Source: Saxidomus purpurata
Taxonomy: Eukaryota > Mollusca > Bivalvia > Venerida > Veneridae
Assembly (NCBI GenBank): GCA_022818135.1
Contig: JAFMSR010000016.1
Location: 8,102,324-8,166,323, forward strand
Length of the DNA stretch: 64,000 nt
Reading direction: 5' to 3'
The notes beneath the pieces are model-generated. The model had not been told where the DNA came from. It made no database searches and was given only the letters and a program-made list of their open reading frames with translations. The number at the start of each line of letters is the position of its first letter. Position 1 is the first letter of the stretch. This document shows, piece after piece, positions 13,103-25,267 of the stretch. Position numbers and translations under genes: made by a program.

Positions 13103-16100
13103 TTAGACTATATCATATTTGCTCATGAAGTCTCCGAGTATTGCATCAAAAACGTGCCCACCCTTAGACACGCCCATCCTTTTGCTAATAGCTACTGCCT
13201 TCTCTCGTTCACCAAGACCTGTCCATATATTATACAAATTGGTCAAAGAAATTGGTGAACAACATCTTTCTTCAACTGGTACGTACAATGGCATCATTTC
13301 CCTAAATTCTTCTGTTTTGTTGATCGCAAAACAAAAATTATACAACTGGATATAGAGGTTTCGTAATACATGTACTCTCAGATTTGATGATGGTGACAAG
13401 TGGCATGAAACTGCTACCGATTTACCTTTATCTGGTCCTGCTGTACTATGCGACAAATCATTCGCAGTATCTGGAAGAACGAGAGACTCTCCTGCCAAAT
13501 CTGCATACTGCTTCAGACAAAATTTAATGCATCTAATGTACATTCTGTTGCTCACAATTTGAGAAAGGATATCCGAAACCTTCGAGAGAAATTCTAAATC
13601 GCCTTTTCTTATACTGAAGCATTCTGGGACTAAGGTATCCGGCAATTCTTCGAGGCAGTTTGGACCAAAAACCTCTGTCACATGGACTGTGTCATATCTG
13701 TCGCACAACTTTGCTGTCATTGTCGTCTGCTGTTTTATATCCACATACAGGGCAAAACACCACTGATAGCTTATATGCATTTCCCGAGACAGTTTCTTTA
13801 TCAAAGCAACACCATCTGTCCTCAAAGTGCCTCCCATTTCTTCTATAACATCCTGAAGAACTAACATAGCCCCGTGGAAATCTTCATTGTATATCAAGTT
13901 CTGAAGCAATTTTGTACATGCCGGTAACAATGTCTGGTCAGAGGGACATACTTTAGCGTCGGGTCGACCTTCAATAATGATGTTTTCAATGATCTCCTCC
14001 ACAAAACTTCCAATTTCTAACGACATTACATTCATCTGATCCAACAGGAAGTACACTGTTACTACCGGCTGAAGTCTTGCATTGTCTAGCCTCTTACTAC
14101 ATTCAGCGAGTGTTTTCTCGGGGATGAATTCTAATAAATTTTTCGCCCGCATGAAGTAATGTGGCACCAGACGACTCTTAAAGCATTCCGAAATTCTCTT
14201 CAGAAGTATCATTATGCATTCTCCAGGTTTCGATTTCCAAAGAGATTTGTCCAACTTCTCGCAAGCGTAAAAGAAAATACTTCTCACAACAGAAGATGGG
14301 AGTGGTATGCCTGTCAGCGTACTATCTACCAAAACCTTGAACACGAGAAAGCACTGTCTTTGTTCAGACGAAATAAAGCGGCAAATTTCTTTCTCAGCAG
14401 CAACAAATGAATAACACCAATTATGGTCATCCAACGAAGTTACAAAATGTACAGGATCATCCAGTACGTCCGCTAATTTTGCATCTGGCAATAAAGGAAC
14501 CACATGACAGCCTAATTCAACAACTGTATTTATCGTTCGCTGATCAGGAAAACCGTTTTCTCGAGAACGCCCTGGCCATTCTTTGGCAACTTCTGGCCAT
14601 TCAGACTTGAAGCCAATGGCTTTATAGAAATCGCCAATACTTTCTGTATGTTTCGGAAGAAAAATATCATGAAGGTTCTCATCATTTATTTCAAAAGTTT
14701 TCAAACATATTTTTTCCCCGTTCAAAGATATTGTCTGTCCTTTCCATAATGTCGGCTTTTTTGGGATCAGTAAAACCCGACCAACGACCGCTGCATCATT
14801 TTCAGCGATTAGATCAGTTGCTCCGGCAGATTCCATAGAATTAACAATCTCTGTATCATTTGGAGTCTGGAATAAAGTTAGAGTTTGTGTCTGAAAGCAC
14901 ACGTCTGCAGCATCTTCTTTCACTGATGGAAAAAATATGCTTATTTCTGGTCCTAAACTTTCAGTTTTTACTTTACATGGCACCAATTTGCACATGACTG
15001 AACCAAATATTTCGTTGACATAATCTTCTGCTTCAAATCGGCTTGGCACTAGAAGGTCTACAAACTTTGTACCTGAACTTTTGATTAAGTCCATTCGAAA
15101 AAGTTGCCTGAGTATAAGGTTCATATACTGCATTGGGCACGTTATCATGCAGTGCTCTTCAGGTGTATACGGGACCAAAGATTTCAAAGTATCTCGTCTA
15201 TCATTTAAACCTGAATATTTAAAGAAAATGACTACACTTGACATAAACCAAATAAAACTTCACACTAGCTACAGAAATACTTAAAATAGTGTCATATCGA
15301 GCATCAAGTGACATATTTTCACCAGCTTTCATTAGATGTTTAAATTAAATTTATAAAAATAAAACACCTCTATAGCCTATGTAAAGTATCATTACAAAAA
15401 CTAGATTAAATATTCTTAATTTGGTTGATCAAATCGACATTCCTAATCAGAGAACATAACAGAACATAAACCCACATATATTTTAAGCTGATATTGTCGT
15501 TCCATGTCAAAATTGAAATATAGCATACTTTTCAAAAGAGACTGTCTCCACTGTTTTGGGCGCAAGCTCATATAATGTGATTCGCTAACGTGTCCAATGT
15601 AAATCACACTGTTGTCGTCTAGTCGATCATTTTCGGCATCTGACTTCACACTTTCTCCTTAAATGAAATTATGAAATCTATTAATATACTGTGGATAGTT
15701 TAATGTGGCTGCGGTATGTATAAAATGCAGGCTTATCTAGTATATTACCATCAAGTTATACTGCCGTTTGAAATCTAAATGCATGAATTACCAGTTAAAA
15801 TACATAAATTACCAGTTAAATAAGACGAAGATTGTGTAACTTTTGTAATTTGAACAATTAATAAATAACCGTAAACTATACTACATGTATTCAAACATAT
15901 TGCGTTGGTCAATGCTAATTACCTGAAAGATCCTTTGGATACAGAATGGTTTCTCTTTGTCCAGTCAGTCCACCATATATAACAATCTGCATGTTTATCA
16001 CGTTGGAAAGAGCTCTAAAGAAAAGCAAGTCATAATATTCCTGTAAACTACTCAGATCCTTTTCTGGTCGTAAGACATGTTGGGGAACATGCATGAAATT

Positions 16101-18957
16101 AAATCAATAAATAACATCTTTTTCATTTTACACAACTTTTATTTATGAGTTCTCCTATTAATGTTAGGTTGTGTAAAATCTATCTACGGTATTATTCGCC
16201 AAATCTGCTACAGTAATATTGCACAGTCAGCTTGAATATATAATACTCTGATTCGATCTCAACTTTGATAAGAAAATTAAAATCATGTTATTTCCTCAGC
16301 AAGTTAATTACTATTACATGTAGATACATAATAGAAATAATGCAAACATATAGCATCATCGCGCAGCACGTATTAGTAATGACTACAGCATTCAATCAAA
16401 GAGCTTGATGAACGCATATGCTTCAACAGTGGTGAGAACTTCAATAAGCTGCTTATAGCTTCCAGTTCAATCCGCATTTGTATTATGTGTAAAATAATTA
16501 TCATGCTGTATAATATACGAATAATTCCGTGAAAAGAGAAAGTAGTTATATAAACATTTAGATGGATAAAACCCCTTGAAAGTGTTAGGCAGTATTGATA
16601 CAAATATCGCTACAATTTCTTTTACAATATTGAACAGTATATTAAATATGCTCACAAACTCTTATTTGATTGCATCATCGATAAAACTTGAAAATCACTA
16701 TGTCTTTTAATATTGACGTTATTTATTGATTTAATTAATAGGTTGAGATGAACCTGTTATACTACCTGAAAGTCTGCTCGTTTCCAGATTAAGGTTTTGC
16801 ATTTGTGTACGGAACTATGTGCTTTCATGTACATTTAACAATTAAAAAAAATAAACCATTTTTCAATAGTACGTCACCGTACTTTAAAAATTGAGATAAC
16901 GCCAGAGGAACGACTGTTAAAACTATAAAAAAAACGTTTACGTACTTTAATTATTTAAATTATTTAGACACACAATCGTTATGAACATGACATTCGTAAC
17001 ATGTGTTACCTAAGAATAATGTGGTCACCCCATTCTCCATCTTTGCTCATTCTGGTAAGATATGATTCCCAGGTTTCCTCATCTGTAAGAAACATATACA
17101 ATGGCGTCTCGTCGTCCTGAAAGTCAGTTCAGTCGGATGATACAGGACGCCTCAAATTCCAGGTCATTCTTACACGTGCATTTCTGATACTATTAGTTGA
17201 TACTATTCACGAGAATATGACTTGAAATGACAATCGGTTAAGAAACTAAACGGGAATTTCAGTCAACTTATAGAATATTATACATTCCGCTCACTATGAA
17301 AAGCAATCACATAAAACAATCAAGACATAATCCATGCCATTAGAAACGGTGATCCAGCGAAACCTTTATGGGTACTAAAATGCTGCATCAAGCCTTTATC
17401 AAATCAGTCATCTAATAATAGACAATGCCTAGTCTTGGACAATCGATACAGTCGTGCGATATTTTTTCGTTGAAATCAAAGGGATCAGGTGCGATACAAA
17501 TCATGACCTGAAATGATTTACTGACATGCAAAGGAGTATCTCTGACAGATGTTTATCTCTTTCATAAAACGGGAAAATATCAATAAGAAGGAAGTATTTC
17601 ATGTAATTCTATCATTTTGACAAAAACAGATACTAACTGCGTTTGGATATTTCGTCAGGTGATTCACCGCTGACTGCCTTAGACTATGCGTTGTGAAACT
17701 AAAGTCGCCACGGACACGCAGTTGGTCCACTATAGCGGCAAATAGACAGTTTCCGTCCGGGTACACATCATACGGCACCAGCTGTTTAGCTTCTATAAGT
17801 TCCCTCATCTGCCTTATCATCTTGCAAAAGGACGCCGTTGTTTGAACTTGGCCCCCACAAGCTTTAAAACGGGTAAATTATTTAATAACTAGTATTTGAA
17901 CATCGTTATTGTATCTACATTTAAATTATGTCCGGTATAAGATACATGTTTTGATATATAGTCCTTACTAAGATTCATTGACAAAAGTCACAGCTGTGGT
18001 TAGGACTGTACTCCTTTAGATCCCTTCATCAGTCTATGTAACAAAAACGTCTTTATTAATTCCATTCGTGTAGGCACAAGAAAAAATCTCTGTGCTTTCT
18101 ATTTAGTATGAATTAATAAACAGCGAAACACTTTCAGGTTAAAATGATTTACTTTTTTTATAGAAAATCAACCATGCGTAATAAGGCTGACCATGTTTAA
18201 GTATAGCCTCAACGATTTGTGATTTTTTTTTGGCTTTTCAGTCTGTATAAAATAGTAAGATATTTACTTTAATTATGTACTGGCTTATGCCTAAAGGTGT
18301 TAATGAACAGGTATCAAGCTCACTGTACATGTATTAATAATCATTCTTGGTACTAATTTCAGTAATTATCTCACTTAAATTAGTCAGACGTTAATTGTGT
18401 TATTGTATACACCTATGCAATAACAGTCTTTTAACTTACTTGAACACCTGCCGTTACTACTACCAGTTTCCCAACTCTTGAAAGAAGTCAAGTATTTTTC
18501 CCCGAGCTTTTCGTAGCACTGCATGCACGGCAATTCGAACGAGGGTACACCCATGAGCTTTGAATTCTCCAGGAATGCTGGTAGGTCATATCCATTTTCT
18601 TTTGCTATGCTCGCAATCATACTTAGAGGTGACATATCGCTTAAGCGCGTAGTGTCTCTACCTAGAGGAAACATGTTATGGTTTATCTAATATTATGATG
18701 TACAGATGACATGTTTTGGCATATCGGATTGGCGTTTCAGGCGATTTTACCCATTCGGTTTGTCCTGTGACTTTGGAACATGGTGGGGGTAAGAGTGAGG
18801 TTGGGTGCGCACCATAAACCGGTTTAAGCTCCCCAGTGGTGTTTTTGCCACTGACCGTTCCAAGGCGGTGCCCCCTGTGTTCCTTTTATTGTTCGTTTTG
18901 TCCTCGTGTGTTTGCTTGTATGCTAGTGTGTGTTGGTAGTGTATATGTGTGTGTTCA

Positions 18958-19025
<68 letters not shown>

Positions 19026-19810
19026 GGGGGGTGTGTGTTGTTGGTGTGTTGTGTGTGTGTTTGTGTGTGTGTGTGTGTTGTGTGGTGTGTGTTTTTTGGT
19101 GTGTGTGTGTTGTTGGTGTTGTGTTGGTTGTTTTGTTTTTTGTGGGTCCTTGGGTGATGTGGGGCTCGTTTTGGGAGGCTGCTTTTGGTCGTGGCTTCCC
19201 TTTTTTTTTTTTTTTGACAATATTTTTGCATCTTGCTATCATTTGTTTTCGAGATTTGATTTAATTTTAGTAAACATATACTTTAAAATTTCGTCACATT
19301 CCTATTTTATTTTCAAAGAAGACAAATAAATTACATCTCAGATAATATAAATTCTCTATAATTTAAAAGATCGATACTGTTTTAAAAAAAATATTTCTAC
19401 TTTACGAATGACACATAGACGAACTGAGTCCTGCCTGTTTTCTTCTTCAAAAGCCTCATATCCCTGGTCTTTTTCATTTTGCCAGCATTGTAGCTTTTCT
19501 GCGAAGCTGACTGTCCGTATATTTTTAGCGTTTTATATTCTTGAATGCGTGTTTTGTTCAGTGTGAGAGGTAAACAAACTAAATCGTCTTCGTTTAATGT
19601 CCATCCAGATTCAACAAGTTCCATATCGGCTTCTTCATGTTGAGGTTGTTGTGCTGCATTTTCATTTAAAAAAGTAGCATTGTCTGCACCAGGATGATCA
19701 AGTCTATCAAACATGACCGGGCTATATCTCTTTTCCATTGCAGGCATATCATTGGCACTTTCGTCTTCATTTTCACCGTGAGAATCATTGAATTCGTTGA
19801 CGAATAGCAT
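13103..19810 (-). CDS. OTU/Mab-21 fusion protein, copy 2
   Basis: Coding exons in transcript order: 19810-19435, 18661-18440, 17861-17638, 17116-17010, 16014-15923, 15657-15529 and 15210-13103. Joined phases are consistent and give 1085 residues. The OTU domain has the DGNC nucleophile motif (Cys about residue 238), a central W..YL..M/WGDHIILRALS block, and the HYMSLRP histidine motif (His about 368). The 2.1-kb last exon encodes a degenerate nucleotidyltransferase-like region followed by a Mab-21 helical domain (FKSEWPEVAKEW, GCHVVP, AAEKEICRF, FFYACEK, PHYF) and an alpha-helical C-terminus. Two differences from copy 1 matter. The ATG at the copy-1 start position is AGG here, so the first in-frame Met is at 19808-19810. 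The exon-1 donor is GC rather than GT (CAG|GCAGGA). A SINE-like element with a GT microsatellite sits in intron 1. Possibly a rare GC-AG intron, possibly early decay. Confidence 0.78.
18764..19214. mobile_element. SINE-like element with (GT)n core in intron 1 of copy 2
   Basis: About 450 bases interrupt CGGTTT...GACAATxTTT, which is continuous in unit 1 near 4403. The insert starts with CCTGTGACTTTGG, includes ACCATAAACCGGTTTAAGC, a GT run of about 31 units (18958-19022) with further GT-rich tracts, and ends in a T run of about 15. It is absent from copy 1, so insertion followed duplication. Confidence 0.8.
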
Positions 19811-22800
19811 ATCTGGAAAGCCGGGTCTGGAAACTGTAGGAATACTTTCGTCGCTTTCCGTGTCCCTGGTTATATCCGTGTCGTGGTTATAATTATCATG
19901 AAAAGTTCTGTCTGCTAATCATTCCGTGTCTTTGTTCTGTTGAAATAGAATTTGTGAATGTTTCGTATAGCATATTTCTTTGACTTAGCTTCTCCATCAC
20001 CTAAAAGTGTTTTTATATTTATATTTATTATTTAAATGTTATTACATTTGCCATCAACATGTCGTAAGATTAGAAACTCGTAAAGCAAATTCCCGCGAAC
20101 ATAGGAAAACCCTTAATATTCTTCCACATAACATGCAATACCGGTATTTTATTCCAACATTTACGGATGATAGCAATTATTACTTTACGTTTTGACTATA
20201 AGAATGAAACACAACAATTCATTATACCGTAACAACTTGCGTACGAACTTTTTCAGTAATAATAGATGTTTTAAAATATTAACTATTTTATATAATTTCC
20301 TTACCACAGCGTCCTTATAAATCGAAATAACCTTATGGTTAAAGATAACAATGTCTACTACATTTTATCAGCAACATCTACTCGTAAGAGAGACGTCGCA
20401 GAACTGACGAGAGAAAATCTGGAGGTGGATTAATAAAACAAACCAATAGAATTGGACCTTTCTCCAATAATCCATTCACACCTGTACAACAAATCAGACG
20501 ATTGGACAAACACCATGATACTAGACATACAGATATACATTGACGTGACATGCAGCGAAAAAAACCGAAGTGCGCCGAATTTGACGCATGCGCGTTGGTA
20601 ACGGCTATTCCAACTATGGAACGCCAGACCAGACGGTCCACTAAAATACTACCAAGGCAATGTAATTATATCGTTCATAATATTAGTGATTATAATAAAA
20701 GTGCGAAACAGAAACACTTCGAATTAGATACCAAATCGAAATTAGACCGTAGTAAGAGTTTAGTTTTGCTTTTTACTAACATCAATCAAAGCGCTAAAGG
20801 CACTGAATTTATGTGTCTCAAATCAAAGAGGGTTTGATGAGCTCTCATCTACTTAAAGTGGAAATTAAAACAAGTAATGAAAAGTTGCAGACTCATTTCG
20901 AAACTGTTTTACAAGAAAATGTCACTGTCAACATAATCATTAATAGAATTCCGATTAATTACTTTTCCCAAAAGAAAAAAGCAAATTATTCTGTTACAAC
21001 TTTTGTGATTTACAACTTTGATTAATCGCTCTCGATACTAACTAGATGGAATCAACCTCGAAGAGAGAGAGAGGTAATGTAAACATACATGTGTCTTGCC
21101 TACGACACTACCACCGTGGCGCTGGTGGGGATCGAACCCGGGACACTCCGATCCTGAGTCAAACACGCTACCCAACGGCGCCATTGCGGTCCGCTATAAC
21201 CGGTATACATATGATATTGACTACGGTCGATACCCAACAAATAATGACCTTAAATTTTGACCTTAAAATTAAAAAAGACATCTTTTCATCTTAGAAACAA
21301 AGACCTTAGTAAAATTAAATGAAGGTCTCTACAATGTTCGCGCACATGTCCAACGGTATAACCAAATGTTTCCTAGTTTTTTTTACTATTCATGGTCATC
21401 ATGACATCTAACCCAAACATACATGACTGATTCAAATGTCATGGTCAGCATCCCTACTAAGCTTGTATCTTCTAAGCCTAAGCTTTGTTTTGTTGACCCA
21501 AGGTCGACCTTCACCTTTGACCTAAATATCTGTAGTCTATATCTATAAGTATCTGTACACCTTTGATAATACAAGCGTTGACAAGTTCAGAAATTCGTTG
21601 TTTCAGGTTGAATTCCAATTTTCTCACCACGTTTTGTAATTTACAATTCAAAAGTACGTACTAGATTTATAGTAACCTTTATATATATAACCTTTAAAAT
21701 AGAACTGGTACACGTTAGAGCAGGACAACATAATTCACATACTTCATAAAACTATACGGTTAAACTAATACACGTACTACTGTTCAAAGTAATCATCATA
21801 GCAAGAAAGGCATTATCAATGAACGTTGCTAAAGTTATACAGCAATTGACTTTTAAGACACCTAGAGATTTCCATTTTTAACCAGTGTCAAGGAAACTTG
21901 ATGAAAGTATTTGATACTACGACGTCAAATCATAGAAAAGCGTTTAAGACTGTTAAGACGCTGGTTTACCTGAATCATGTTCATCTTTATTAAATGCTAG
22001 GTTGTTATGCTCGATCTTGTAAAAAACCTGTCAAGTGGTCAAATAGTTACAAAAACAGTATAAACATTGAGATACTAGACTATCCCCACAGGTAAGCACG
22101 GTTGCTTTGATAATTTCTAGGATGTGTTTGAAATTGAGTAACAATGTCATTAAGACAATTAGAAGTCACAAATCATGTAAATGTCTTAGCATGTCAGTCT
22201 TGATGTTCTCACGCTCAAGTTAAACTGAATCAGGCCCCCTAAATGTGCACGTGTTTCTGTTAGCGTAGGCCTTTGAAGTAAGGTTTTGAAACTTAATATA
22301 CTAACTTTTGACTTGTGGTGATAATTCACGCTTCATGATGGATTGTTATAATTTCTGGTACATCTCCCTTAAAATTTGTGATGTTGATTTGTGCTCAAGG
22401 ACACAGCTTACATGCCATTTACGACGTGAAATGGTGTCGTCCGGTATAATGTCACAGGATGGATCGAAATGGATTCCTTTTCTATAAGAGTGGTGATGTG
22501 AAATACCCGGGTCAGTAACATACCACATCATAAAAAAACGTTACGATTGTCTCGGGAAACAAACTGGAACACGACTAGCTAAAATGGCATAAACTGACTC
22601 CTTTTCTGAAGGTCTTGTCAGCACATTGCTTTCTATAATAGCTTCTCTCTGTGTTATGAGAAAATTTTCATGAGTGGCTGCGCCACTCGTGAAAATATCA
22701 CTTTTGGTACCCATTCGGTGAAATTATAACGTGATATTACACCGAAACCAACAATTACCCTCTACAAAATTTATATTAAACTATCGTCCAGCCTTAATTA

Positions 22801-22844
22801 TCCTGTACGTACATGTAAATGTACTGGAATTATATGTTGAAATA
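19811..22844. other. 5' flank of OTU/Mab-21 copy 2
   Basis: Mostly duplicated sequence shared with 5018-9700: the NRF1-like site, a SINE head and the dispersed repeat at 21680-22480. A small palindrome, GAGTGGCTGCGCCACTC, lies at about 22673-22689. No gene beyond the upstream copy-2 region. Confidence 0.45.
21110..21195 (-). mobile_element. tRNA-derived SINE head (duplicate)
   Basis: Unit-2 counterpart of 7300-7390, with the same A-box and B-box-like blocks and a few substitutions. Confidence 0.6.
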
Positions 22845-23238
22845 TACCATAAACCCTCGATAATAAGCTACTGACTGCTACCTGTTTTACCGTTTATTAC
22901 GTTATGTAACTTGTGGTATGAAAACAAATATCCAAGTATTATTTGAGGCTACATCATTACCCGTTTAAAACTGATTTCTCTCGTTAATGTTTAAACTTTT
23001 AGGTCTGAAATAAAATTGTATGTTGTTTATTTGACCGATTAGCTATAATTAAAACACACACAAAAATCTCATTTGTTTGTTTTCCCGTTACCAATGCTAA
23101 AATGGCCGAAACAAATTTCATTCCGACGACGATTAGCTTTAAAAAGTACTCCATAATGCGCCGGACTGGAAAAATAAGCCACCGTATCTTTACGAAAAAT
23201 TGAAATAAGCCGCAGCTTATTATCGAGGTTTTATGGTA
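22845..23238. mobile_element. MITE with 24-bp terminal inverted repeats
   Basis: Left end TACCATAAACCCTCGATAAT and right end its near-perfect reverse complement bracket about 390 bases with no coding capacity. Confidence 0.8.
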
Positions 23239-23274
23239 TTTTTACAAATGATTATAAATAATCGGTATATTAGT

Positions 23275-24012
23275 ACAAGAGGGCCATAATGATCCTATAA
23301 TACTCACCAGTGTGACATTGCTCTTCAAGAAATATATTCCGATACGTTTTCCTGATGACTGAATGCAAAATGTGGCCTCTGTCATATTTACAAGCTTTAT
23401 CTTTTATTTGCTATGATGACCTAGTTATTGACCCTAGTAGAACCAGATTCCAAATATTAAAACAAACATTCTGACAATTTTCAAGCAAACTGGGTATCAA
23501 ATATGGTCTCAAGATTTTCCTTTGATTTGAACTTGTGACCTATTCTGTGGCCGCATGTGACCTGGCTTCGAGATCATCGAGACATTCATTCTGACATTCT
23601 GGTGTTCATGGTGACCGGGGTCAGTGTTAACAAGGTTTCCTCTTGATTTGCCAAGGTGACCTAGTTTTTGACACGATATCACCCATTTTCGACCTCTATC
23701 TACATTTCATTAAGACACTCATTCTGACAAAGTTTTACAAAGATCGAACGAAAAAAACTTCTATTGCATAAACACAGCTATTCTATGATTTGAAATAGTG
23801 ACCTAGTTTTTGACTCAAGATGACTCGTATTCTAACTCGACTTAGATTTCATCAAGACCCGCATTTTTACCAAGTTTCATGAATATCTAATGAAAAATGC
23901 AGCCTCTATTGCATACACAATGTAAAGTGTCGACAGACGACGGAAAGACGATGGACACCAGGCGATCACAATATCTCACCTTGATTACTTTGTGCTCCGG
24001 TGAGCTAATAAG
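23275..24012 (+). repeat. Bivalve-type dispersed repeat (GAGGGCCAT ... GGTGAGCTAA)
   Basis: Starts ACAAGAGGGCCATAATG, contains repeated phrases such as TGACCTAGTTTTTGAC and AACATTCTGACAA, and ends GTGCTCCGGTGAGCTAA. Related fragments occur at 42361-43005 (reverse), 55727-55985 and 63200-63300. Confidence 0.75.
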
Positions 24013-25267
24013 ATCATTAACCATAGATATAAGTGAAGGTCTCAATGGTCTTGTAGAGCTAGCACATTTTTGTATATTAAACATACACCTGTAGAATATT
24101 TTACTACAGTATTTTTACGGTATACGCACAGAAATGGCACAAGACTTTAGTGTCGAAATTTGTGCATACATGTTCCAAACATATGTATCATAAATTGACT
24201 ATGCATGAAGAGGACGGTTAAGGAAGCCTTTGTTATTTAACTATCCTAAAGCAGCCGTACGCAAGTGGAATGATAGCACTGATTTGGTGCAAACAGACGA
24301 CCTAAGATTAAATGGTAAAATGGTATAGCTATCAGTCGAGTTCAAAAGCATTTCTCAGGACACTTGTACTGACAACTTCTTTTCAGATGGTTGGTCAATG
24401 GTCTTAACTTCTAATCTAATAAATTGACAGTGTAAGTGTTCAGTTGTAAAATACCCTTGCCTGGGTTTGCAGGTTAAGAGTCGTTTTGCAGAAATTCTTA
24501 AAGCCACATACAAGGCAGTATGTTTCAATCATTGTTATATTTTGCGAGAGAAAAAACTAGACACGTTTAATTCGTACATGTAATTGTAAAACAATATTAA
24601 TCACAAATGCAAACACAAAATGTACTTTGATATAATGTGAACTGTATCATGAGTATTAGTCAGAAATAATTTAAATGCCTGACCCAAATGTATATGTGCA
24701 CATTAACTAGGAATTTTAATCGGCAACTAAATTAACATTGGTGCACCATCTGGGTGAAAATTTAGTATTTGATATTTCTGCTTTCGAAAGCGAAATCGGT
24801 GCAGATGTCAAAATGTCAGCAGCTCGGCGCAAAGGCTGTGAGTCCAGACTCAGCTAGTGTTCACACGAACGTACTGATATGACATATTATGTATTCCAAT
24901 ATTCTCAAGAGGTTAGCGACAAAATTCATAATCTTTCAGTGTTTTGAATCTTGCATAAAAACGACCCTAACTGAAATATCCGCTAAACTCACGTTATTAA
25001 CGGAGCTGTTTTTCTTTCCCAGCCCGTAATGACTCTTTTCTGAATTATACTCGCTTTGTGTGCGATAGAAACGCATACTATACGAGCATCACAACAGTTT
25101 ACAGCTTCAAACCTACCAACGCCAAGAAATCACACATAATATTCACTTAAAAATGTTCAAAAGGGCTGTGATTCTGATGTAGCAGTACGTTGCAGTATAT
25201 ATGTATAGAGCCACTAACAGAAAACTTAATATCCATACGCCTGCAAACATCTTTTCTGTCTTGTCAT
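24013..25267. other. Intergenic, nothing recognised
   Basis: AT-rich sequence 3' of OTU/Mab-21 copy 3. No coding exon, RNA gene or clear repeat was recognised on either strand. Confidence 0.5.

Larger units (their letters stand above)
14076..22480. repeat. Segmental duplication, unit 2
   Basis: Partner of 1-9700. It lacks the foldback transposon found at 5909-6932 and about 1 kb around 7740-8755. It has gained the microsatellite-bearing element at 18764-19214 and an extra stretch of roughly 300 bases near 16650-16960. Confidence 0.9.

Noticed and set aside
18747..19329. Frames rich in Thr-His or Cys-Val on both strands
   Set aside because: They are translations of the GT microsatellite inside the inserted element.
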